From Halichondria panicea (taxonomy: Eukaryota; Porifera; Demospongiae; Suberitida; Halichondriidae), in the NCBI RefSeq assembly GCF_963675165.1, contig NC_087382.1:2457567-2521566 (forward strand): a DNA stretch of 64,000 nt, in the 5' to 3' direction. The stretch's first letter is position 1. The number at the start of each line of letters is the position of its first letter. A program made the translations under genes and the position numbers. Under the pieces are notes generated by a model, which did no database searches, was not told where the DNA came from, and was given only the letters and a program-made list of their open reading frames with translations. This document shows positions 1-25,488 of this stretch, piece by piece.

Positions 1-15360
<15,360 letters not shown>

Positions 15361-15737
15361 GTCTTTGCTTGCAGAGAGCTACTATAGCAAATGATCAGAA
15401 ATATACAACTGCCTGCTGTACTCAAGATGCACTCTAGTCTTCAGGAGTAATGTTTGAAGTAAGCTGCACTGTGCAGTTAAAAGGGGGGCGTAGCTCGTTG
15501 TCTGCAACAACACGGACACACCCTTGTTTATTACGCGCATGCGCAGTATGTGTTAGCAAACTCAGCAAAACCAACAAAAATTAATGATTAATGTTTATTA
15601 ATACATGTAGCAGTACAGTAATGATCACATACAAGTGCATAATTATACACATCTATTAATAATAATTTTTTTGAATTATAATTATACTGTTCAACATAAT
15701 AAATGCTACAGGTAAAAAAATTGTTAAGTTTTTTTTA
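15361..15737. promoter_or_regulatory. intergenic spacer: cadherin upstream region and MOB1 3' flank
   Basis: Only 377 bp separate the cadherin start from the MOB1 stop, same strand. The palindrome gcgcatgcgc at 15535-15544, about 180 bp upstream of the cadherin start, matches the consensus of the metazoan factor NRF1. A minus-strand AATAAA at about 15594-15599 is a plausible MOB1 polyadenylation signal. Promoter function is inference. Confidence 0.4.
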
Positions 15738-18113
15738 TCATCGCATCATCTTCTCAATGAGCTCTTGCATCGGCGACAGCTCTCGTTTCTCAATAAGATT
15801 AAACTCGTGGACGAAATAAATGAAATGCTTGAACGAGGTGTTTAAATGCGCCTCTTCAGTCAGGTCGATGACATGTTGGAAGTGGGCGTGGTATACGTGG
15901 GCGTACACTCGAAACAGCCGCTTGAGGATCGTCTTGGCGATGGTTATGAAGTTCCTCGGGAAGGACACACCTGCAGAGGAGGGGGAGGGGCAGGGTTAAT
16001 ATTATAATAATAATTACTAATTCTCATACTAATCATGAACTGTGACAGTCTCTAAAAGACATGCTTAGTTAGTAAAACTCTCAAAGCAGAGTACATGTAT
16101 GTACATTGGATACATAACTACATTACATAATTATTTAGAGGCTGACAATGTTCAAAATAACAAGGATGGCTAGTGGCACACGACAAGGATGGCTAGTGGC
16201 ACACGACAAGGATGGCTAGTGGCACATGACAGGTGGTATGCACTAACAACGGGACATGGCCTTACAGAGAGTGCTCATAGCCACAATGTGGCATCACTAT
16301 ATACGGACCTCCACACAACATGCTCTTATAAAGAAGCTATTCTACCAACTGCCCTCCTAAAGCAATACAATACAGCTATCCAAATAAATACACAAGCCAT
16401 GCATTACTGACAGATGCTACAAGCTATTATACAAGACCACAACCATCACTACCTACTTCACAAATTCTCATTAATTTATTTCATGATTTTTGAAAATACC
16501 GTACCAATCTTGGAGGGGAAGATGTTTTCATCGTCTAGTTGTTCTTGTACCCAGGTCATGAGATAGTCGATATACTTGGGTGCTGAGCACTTGATGGGCT
16601 TCTTGACGGTCGTACCATCGGCCCAGTGATACTCGTACCTGGTGGGCGGGCGAGGGGTCAGAGTGCGTAACATTACAAATACATGTACACGGATGGGATT
16701 GAGAATACAAAAGTGAGTTAAATTTAACAGTGGGTCCTTCTTAACGGCCATTCTTGAAGAAAAATCAATCAACTAAACGTAACAAAGGCCAGGTCCCAAA
16801 TGAACTTAGGTACAAAGAGGTTTCACAGCATGTATATTCTTGAATGAATTTTGAAAAACAAAAATTTAAGTCAAAGTTTCTAGACTATCATCCCTACATG
16901 TCTCACTGTGCTGGTGTGTTGCTTACTTTGGTCCAGCACTCATGACAGGGCATGACTCAGTTGTACAGTGAGCCGTGATAGTACCGTAGAGCATGTTGAT
17001 CTGGTTAAAGAAGTCCACAGCTGAGTATGTGTGTGTGTGTGTGTGTGAGGGGAGGTGTGAGGGTGTGTGTGTGTGTGTGTGTGAATGTTGGTCTGGTTAA
17101 AGCAGTCCACAGCTTTGTGTGTGGGGGTGGAGGTGTGTATGTGTGTGTGAGGGGAGGTGTGAGGGTGTGTGTGTGTGTGTGTGAGCATGTTGGTCTGGTT
17201 AAAGCAGTCCACAGCTTTGTGTGTGGGGGTGGAGGTGTGTGTTGAGAATACAAGGAAATCGATACATGAGTTAGTGTACAAAATTATTACAGAAGAAGTA
17301 CACATAATTACTATACTGTACATGTACTAAAATGTTTTGCGACTATCAAACATAATAATTACTAGTACACTAAGGCTTACTGTTGACGGCGATCCACTCA
17401 TTGAGGTCTTCACCATCTGGTAGTTGAACAGCCAGTTTAAGATTCCCACTGCCCAGGGTAGCGGCCGCATGCTGTACAATAAGGAGGGAGGTGTAATATT
17501 GAAATATTGGCAAACACTTGCAGTGTTCAAAGGCGAGGTTGAGTGTACATTAACACACACACACAGTGTGGAGTTGGCAGGAGAGTACAGTATTGTAGGG
17601 GACCACATACTTGGTGGGTTTGGCATCTAAAGAAACACACACTTGCAAAAAATACACGAAAAAGTGGAAGTATAACTACCGTACAACTAAATAAAATACT
17701 TCACACACACACACACACACACGCATGGTGAAGTGAATTTCGTCTTCTGTCTTGGGAATGGACAAATGGCCAAACTAAACTAATAAACTATACCAGTACG
17801 ATACGCTAGCTAGCTGGGTAGCTTGGCAACAACTCCCGAGTGGCTTGTACCAGTCATAACATACCTTCATCATGTCATGTTGGTGAGAGCCCTCTGGGAT
17901 CTTCTTGAGGTGCTTCACAGTCTTAGTATTAGACGCTCTCCTGCAAACACACACACACACACACAGTGACACTTAGTACAGCATGCTATCACACACACAG
18001 CTAGTTAATTACTAAAGATACTACTTTATAGGGCTCATTTTTGCTATCATGGTGTGTGTGTGTGAAGTACTGCGTAGGTGATTAACTTACAGTCCAGATA
18101 GGAAGAAGCTCAT
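15738..18113 (-). CDS. mob1: MOB kinase activator 1, complete (copy A)
   Basis: Scaffold and activator of NDR/LATS kinases in the Hippo and mitotic-exit pathways. Six exons: 18091-18113, 17865-17940, 17381-17471, 16927-17020, 16505-16638, 15738-15970, totalling 651 nt, i.e. 216 codons plus stop, equal to human MOB1A. Recognisable blocks in order: [131 protein letters not shown] and QELIEKMMR. The zinc ligands expected from MOB1 structures are present: the Cys pair in HCTTESC (exon 4) and the His pair in YAHVYH (exon 6). It is the only MOB1 copy here with exon 6. Confidence 0.95.
17087..17238 (-). repeat. two duplicated fragments of MOB1 exon 4 inside TG repeats
   Basis: Upstream of the real exon 4 (16927-17020), two copies of its first ~30 bp (reading AVDCFNQT instead of AVDFFNQI) occur at about 17087-17137 and 17186-17238, each followed by the same TG/GGGGGTGGAGG tract. 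They look like expansion of an exon-edge plus microsatellite block, and are potential decoy acceptors. Confidence 0.8.
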
Positions 18114-18486
18114 GGCTTACTCTAGTGAGAAGGTGCTTGGACGGTACACACGATCTGCCCTAAACAAGCGTTCTTGAGACAACACAGCCAGTCGCTCTAT
18201 TCGGAATAATCCGTGTCCCCACATGCAGGGTACAGAGGTCGTTTGTAGTAGCTCCCTCAATGACAACGCCGCTGCTTCATTATTCGTGGGGCGTGTCTAT
18301 ATTAATAAGCCACGCCCATCCAAAATGGCAATGCTGAATAATGACTTCATATCAATTACAAAAACCATGTGATGAAGAAACTACTAATAAATCTACTTTG
18401 CCTGGCCTACCAACAAACATGTTTACACATAGCTTTAGTGCAATATTAGTACAAGTAAATTAAAAGGAGGGTTAGTTTGGGATCGA
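18114..18486. promoter_or_regulatory. spacer: MOB1 upstream region and RING/Death copy 1 3' flank
   Basis: No coding sequence seen. A ccaaaatggc element at about 18320, resembling a YY1-type site, lies about 200 bp upstream of the MOB1 start; it is absent from the corresponding spacers at 34751 and 42327. Regulatory role is inference. Confidence 0.25.
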
Positions 18487-20486
18487 TCACCACTGCTTCG
18501 AGTCTTTCAACGTCTGTGCTAGTTCTGACAATCCCACAGTCCGTGTCTGCAGTGATTTGATAAGCTCCTCTTTACTCAGCTTTTCCTTTAATCTCATGGA
18601 GAGCATGCCCTTGAGGCAGTCTAGACTTTTGCTCTGATTGGTCTCAATTGCTTTGAGTATATGATCAGGGACGCCCAGAGCCAGGCCAAGGTAGTACCAC
18701 TCGTTCAACGCAGGGTAGAGGGATTCCAGTAGCTCATGAAGGTCCTTAATTGTGTAGGATTTAGACTGACTTTCATGAGAGCATGATCCCGTCGAATCTG
18801 GAGATGACAAATGTAACTAAGCAAAGTTGAATCGTACTCTGAGAACTAACCTGAGCCAATACATGGTCTCTTAGTGACAGTTGTTGGTGGCTCACAAAAA
18901 CGACGCTTCCCTGTATTGGTATATGAATGGTTAGCAGAATAATAAAATAGTTCACACAATTAATAACTTACTTATTGGTTTTTCCTGTGCGGATGCCAAA
19001 GCTGACGTGAAAACCAAGACAGTAAATATTTCACCACATTTGGATCATTCCCCTGCCCCACAGTGCAAACAGGACACACAACATGGTTGCAAGAGGTGGT
19101 GGTTGATTCCACGTCTTTGTCACATTTCTCACAGTAGATCGTGGGGTTGGCCCAGCAACAGACGATGAGCAGGTCAGCCCAGACGTCCGCCTCCATCACC
19201 CAGAACTTGGAGTTGAGCATCCTTGTGGCCATTTCCAGTGGAGAACCCCAGCCTGAGCGAATGCTCTTGAGGAGAGAGATCAACTCTTTCAGTGAGAATG
19301 ACGCGGGCACTTTTTTAGTAAGTGTCCAAAGAAATATGCGAAGAGCTCGGATTCTATCAAAGAAACAGAATATATTTGTTAAGTTGCAGGGGACACAATA
19401 GTTTAGCCTAGATTTTTAAGAGCATGTAGGGTGTATGGTACCTTTCCAGTCTAGCTTCCAGTTCAGCTTTTCTCCGGTGTATACGCTGTTGCTGTGAATT
19501 AAAGAAATCATTTGATCATGTTATGCTTCTCACAATGCACTATGGAATCCCAACATCCAATCCCCTATAAACTGGCTTACACTTAAGAACTTCATACTAA
19601 TAATTCATAAGCAATATATAGGTTGCCCAAACCATCCCCATAGAGATACACTCTGGGGCAAAGACGGTACCTATGTGAGCTTGTTTAAAATGGACGAGTG
19701 TAGAGCGACACCAATCCTTACCAACGCCAACACGTTCAACACGTTCAACGCGTCCAACACCTTCAACGCGTCCAACACCTTCAACGCGTCCAACCTGTCC
19801 GATGCTTTCAACATGTCCAATGTGTCCAATGTGTCCAACGCTTTCAACGCGTCCAACGCGTCAAACGCCTTCAACATGTCCGATACTTTCAACGTGTCCA
19901 ACGCGTCCAACACCTTCAACATGTCCAATGATTCCAACGCTTGCAACATGTTCAACGCTTTCAACGCTTTCAACGCTTTCGACGCTTTCGACGCTTTCAA
20001 CGCTTTCGACGCTTTCAACGCTTTCAACGCCTTTATCAAACCATTGAACCTGAAGTTCACCAAGTTCGACTCCTCCAACAAGACTGAGCATAATGAAGGC
20101 ACTCTTATTTTGAAGTCGGGGAATGGCGAAGTGATCATGTTAAAACTTAAGGTATCCTCGATTCCAGAGAAATCCTGTGTGAGGGGATCAACTGGTGTAT
20201 TCAGCTTGCCCTCTTGTTGTTCTGTGTCCAATATAAACGGCGTGACTGTTACTCGAAGTTGGCCCAGTTGGGGGTTCTGGTGTATGTGTACGTGTGCATG
20301 CAAACAAAATCAATAGTATTAAAACACCAAACTATCTGTGAAGCAGAAATGTGAATGGCCAAACTATAATTAATTTAATATACATACAGATATTAAACTA
20401 TAGACTACAATACACACAACAATGCTCACCGGCCAGGGCCAGGGCCAGAGGTTATAATCCAGACCCCTTTGTACCTCGTCAGTCAT
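18487..20486 (-). pseudogene. RING/Death family copy 1 (frameshifted in the RING)
   Basis: Unnamed family; no function is claimed. Exons: E1 20430-20486 (MTDEVQRGLDYNL, Trp-Pro end), E2 19722-20276 (repeat exon), E3 19442-19491 (coiled coil, one LEAR), E4 18972-19353 (helical segment plus RING-like finger), E5 18851-18910 (basic, KRR...KRPC), E6 18487-18797 (Death domain: WYYLGLALGV, CLKGML, KLSKEELIKSLQ). Compared with other copies, E4 lacks 10 bp near 19042, between two CCAA repeats; this removes the first Cys of the last CxxC and shifts frame to an early stop. With the 10 bp counted, the six exons sum to a multiple of three (474 codons). E2 is the longest in the array. Confidence 0.8.
19722..20040 (-). 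repeat. 9-bp coding minisatellite in exon 2 of RING/Death copy 1
   Basis: About 35 units of 9 bp on the minus strand encode tripeptides of the form L-K/D-x (LKALKALKA ... LDTLDTLDM ... LDALKV). The exon ends at a conserved donor (GTAAGG) just after the repeat. The opposite strand is also open (FNASNT...) because the 9-bp unit avoids stops, but the splice sites and conserved flanking peptide support the minus frame. Confidence 0.85.
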
Positions 20487-20575
20487 TCTGACTTAGCTTG
20501 GCACACTTATCACACTAGACCACTGCGCTGGGAGCGCTAGATTGAAGAGTTCTCTTGGCTAGCTAGAGACATGTT

Positions 20576-20636
20576 AGCCTCGATTCCAGGCCGCACTTCA
20601 CTCCAGTCCAGGGATGTGCGGCCTGGAATCGAGGCT
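20576..20636. mobile_element. short foldback element sharing ends with the 723-bp transposon
   Basis: A 61-bp palindrome with arms agcctcgattccaggccgca and its reverse complement. The arms match the terminal inverted repeat of the element at 11603-12325. A near-identical copy is at 58456-58520 in the paralogous position beside GDH copy 6, so it predates one duplication step. Confidence 0.85.
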
Positions 20637-21474
20637 GGTTGCACTGGCTTGGGAACTGTTTCTTTCTTTGTTCCTCCCATATTTTTTTCTTATTGTGTGA
20701 CAAAAACAGAAAAAGGAAACAAGATACGATGTATCTTTTACCAAGAGAGTAACCAGATTAAACCAATTCACTAATCTACAATCATACATGTAGTGTTTAA
20801 AAGCCACAGACATACCAAAAAATAAGCTAGCAGGTAGGAAGGTACAATGTTCACTATCAGGTGTTCTCTATGCAGCTACAAGGTGATGCCAGCCGCTAGG
20901 TAGACTGTGTAGATCTTCTGCAGTGCACACACATAAGCAGCGGTCCTCAGGTCCAGACCAAGGTTGTACTCACGAACAGCTCGCATGATTTGCTGCAAGG
21001 GAGGGGAAGAGTTTCTTAGAATGGTAGCAGAATTATGAATCAGATCAAAACCAGAACACACTTTATATCGTGGTAATTGTATCGTGGAGACATCCGTGTA
21101 ATTAAATTGGAAATCGTCTTATTTTTTTATTGAGATGCCGTTGGATTTCAAAGGGCTCTATTCTACAATGCTTTAGATAGTGACATTACAATAGATGCAA
21201 GTATTCAATAAAGGGAGTACATTAGTTATAATAATAATACGTACATGGTTTTAATCTAAGCAGGTTATGCCTTAGTTGCTACAGACACACTAACTTGGTT
21301 AGCGACAGCTCTCACCTTGGCAGATCTCTCCATGGTGTATTCTAGACCAGAGTTGACGATGTCCTTCTCACTAGCTCCAGCAATGCGAGCACTGAATGCA
21401 GGGGTGGCTGTGATGGGGATAGACCCAGCACGACCTCCAGAGAACTTGGCCTCTAGACTACGCTGGACACTGTC

Positions 21475-22155
<681 letters not shown>

Positions 22156-22397
22156 GTGTGGAATTGCTATTAAGAATGCTCTTAGACTATTATAGATTAG
22201 CTTGAAAATTAAAATTTGTTACCATGAAGCCAATCATTATAGAGCTACCATGCACTTGTATGGAGGTGACCTCATTATGAACTCTAAACCCATACATGTA
22301 AAATGTAAATACTATAATTATTACTAGAATATTTTGCTGGTGAAAAACTTTGCGAAAGAGCCAAATCAGCAATAAAGTTGACCCTTTGCGATCTAAC

Positions 22398-22603
22398 TAC
22401 CGTATAGCGGGTAATTTTCGGGGGACAAAATATTTGGTTCAGCAATATTGAGACATTTCGTGGGTAATATTTTCGTGGTTGGAGCTTGCACTGCAGGTAA
22501 AGGTAGGCAAGGTCGCTTCATTTGTGGGTAAAATATTCGTGGTCAGACCTCCAACCACGAAAACCACGAATATTTTGCCCACGAAAATTACACGCTATAC
22601 GGT
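22398..22603. mobile_element. 205-bp MITE with ccgtatagcgg inverted ends, TA target
   Basis: Ends ccgtatagcgggtaattttc and its inverse, flanked by TA on both sides, with an internal set of inverted tcgtggt/accacga motifs, consistent with a Tc1/mariner-type MITE. Inserted in the GDH copy 1 intron. Other copies: 23743-23941, 49679-49888, about 54052-54229 (decayed) and 59849-60057. Confidence 0.88.
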
Positions 22604-22957
22604 ATTGCGTTCTGGCAAGGATCGTGTGTACCGGTATTTATGAATTGATCGTTAAGTTCGCATAATAATGTTTGATGCTCACAAAACATTCTAGTAATAC
22701 AGTACACAATAATAATAAGAATGGACAGTGCTCTGGCATGACTAATTTTACATATTAATGTTCAAACTAGGGACAGGCCATGCCATGCATGTATAGCAAA
22801 TTATTCAGATGTCTCCAGTTGGCAAATCCTAAACCAGCTGGCGTATGCATGACCTAACAGCTGCAACAACATCACTGCAGTCATGTATTGTACTATATAC
22901 GTACAAACAGACAATATGATTATTATAAGCAATCTCACCATTATTATTTTGATATCC

Positions 22958-22992
22958 AAGTGCTAAAAATATAAATTTCTATTTTTAGCACT
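22958..22992. repeat. short AT-rich hairpin
   Basis: aagtgctaaaaata and tatttttagcactt form a perfect stem around a small AT loop. The same hairpin with identical downstream sequence recurs at 30494-30530 and 60417-60452, each time in the GDH intron, so it is part of the duplicated unit. Confidence 0.8.
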
Positions 22993-23742
22993 TCATGCAA
23001 ATGCACTCATTCCTCCGCCCACGTTTGAACTCTGCTAGCTACGTGTACTGATAGTGGAGTTGCATGCCCTCTCTTCTTTTATAAGCCCTCATAACAAGCA
23101 CTGACAAGGTTAATAGCACTCGGCGTAGCCTTGCCATTGCTTGTTACTCGTGCCAGTGTCAAAAGGTCACTAATTAAAACACCACGTGGCCCTATGTTTT
23201 ATGAGTTTACCCTCGCGCCCCTGAGTTTATACACCACCAATAGCTTGATCCTCTTTATAATCACAACAGACATTGGTTGAGCTATCGCGCCCCAGAGGAA
23301 TCAGCTTGAGAGAGGAGATCCAGGATTTAATTGCAACCTTTGACCTTTTATTGTATTCTTCAAAACCACAAGATATGGAAATTAGCCTTCTGTGGCTAGG
23401 GTATAAATTTTGATGTACTGGCTTGCTGCACTGGATAGATCTAGCTTTCCAAGCAGGCAAATTTTTAAAGAACAGAAGCGCTAAGCTGCTATATGCAGCA
23501 AAGGTCAAGAACCCAGAACAAGAATGTTTAATCCTTCATTAAACGTGACCCTATTGACCCTGGAGTTCCTCCTCTGGTATAAACCACAGCAGACCACATG
23601 CGTGTATGCTGATATCATTTTAAACTAATTAACCACTACACCTACTTAAGAACTTACAACCACTTAAGATGCGGTCTGATAGTGACGTGGTATGACATAC
23701 TCATACCGTAAACTGGTTTACACTACAACTGCTACAGTTGGA

Positions 23743-23941
23743 TACCGTATAGCGGGTAATTTTCGTGGGGTAAAATATTCGTTGTTTTCTTGGTTGGAGG
23801 TATGACCACGAATATTTTACCCACGAATGAAGCGACCTTTACAAATCCAAGCAGCAACCACGAAAATATTACCCACGAAATGTCTCAATATTGCTTGATC
23901 CACGAATATTTTGTCTACCGAAAATTACCCACTATACGGTA
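23743..23941. mobile_element. second copy of the 205-bp TA MITE in the same intron
   Basis: Inverted ends taccgtatagcgggtaattt and its inverse, TA flanks; internal sequence reversed relative to the copy at 22398-22603. Confidence 0.85.
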
Positions 23942-24176
23942 CTCCTCTTCATACACTCCTGATAGAGTTCTTTAGAGACTGATTCAATGTACATGTAATT
24001 GCTATTTCATTTTCTATATTCTCTATAGCAAGTCTACTCTCCTTCTTTCACCTAAATATACATGTTTGTAAATACAACTCTGCGCGAGGCTAATCATGCG
24101 TGTGCGTATACCTCTATTTATTACTGTGTAACAGTGATTTAATGCAGCATAAGGACAAACGAACTCCGACCTCCTA

Positions 24177-24222
<46 letters not shown>

Positions 24223-24808
24223 ACAAATGACCTCTGACCTCCCCTCACTACACACACACACTCACCTAGTAAATGATTGTTGGAGTCTTCCTCGTGTTTC
24301 CAGGTCAACCGTCCATAACTGACATGGTTGAGATTCTTGAGCCACTCAAAATAGGACACAGTCACTCCTCCAGCATTTGCAAACAGGTCAGGGATGACTA
24401 TAATGTTGCGATCCATCAGAATCTTCTCAGCAGCAATAGTAGTGGGACCATTGGCACCTTCTGCCACCACCTGTGTGCACATGAGGCAATCTCTGGGTCA
24501 GTAGAACTTTAAAACTAGTTATAAGCACACCTACTTATGTAGGGATGGATATAGTCCTATAATTATGTAAGAGATGAGACTGATCAAACCTACCAGCGAT
24601 AGGCCTTCCTAAAGAGCTACGTTTCTAACACAAGTTACGGACAATCAAAGTTAGCTCTAAAAACAGGCCTGATTCTAGCTGAAAAGGCCCACTTACATGT
24701 ATATAGCCTAGGTAAACCATTGCACACGTTACATGTACAGACTTCAATGCTATTGTAACAAGCTAGAATGTCATGTAGTATACTCTTTTCTTCATCTGAC
24801 TGAACTTA

Positions 24809-24976
<168 letters not shown>

Positions 24977-25260
24977 TCAACCAAAGCTACACGTATGTAC
25001 ACACTATAAACACTTGCTACATGTAGTTTAGTGCGTATATACTAAGGATACAAACATACATAGAGTCAGTTGTAGCAGTTGTGTGTGTGTGTTTGTTTGA
25101 GTGTGTGTGTGTGTGTGGGGGGGGAGGGCTATTCTACCTACCGAGTATTCCAGTGGGTCTATCTTGATACCAGCCATGGCCCCTCCAAACGGCACATCCA
25201 CCATAGCACACTTGAAGGTCATGAGAGCAGCCAGAGCCCTCACCTCATCCTCCGTCACAT

Positions 25261-25488
25261 CAGATAAGAAATCACATCACGTCAATTAAGATAATTTCGG
25301 CCACTTCTACAAGACAGAACCTAATCTGTCTAAAAAAGACAAAGTTGGGTCGTCACCCGGTTTTTGTGAAACCGGGCAACGACCCAACTGTAAGTACTTG
25401 AGAAGGAGTATAATGATGTATTCAAAATTTAGGGAATTTACTAAGCCATCACACTAAGCCACGTCACACCTATTATGCTCTACCAGAG
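25261..25488. other. GDH to RING/Death junction with perfect-stem hairpin
   Basis: Here the GDH exon sequence stops without an acceptor and RING/Death flank begins. At about 25344-25391 a strong hairpin lies: agttgggtcgt, cccggttttt, then gaaaccggg and acgacccaact. The same junction and hairpin recur at 55261-55464, slightly degraded in the stem. Confidence 0.75.

Noticed and set aside
19141-19401. Plus-strand frame MGLAQQQTMSRSAQTS repeated in every unit
   Set aside because: Antisense shadow of the conserved RING/Death exon 4; it repeats because the exon repeats and has no splice or start context.
19675-20316. Long plus-strand open frame rich in FNASNT repeats
   Set aside because: The 9-bp unit is open on both strands. 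Splice sites, flanking conserved peptide and neighbouring exons all support the minus strand.
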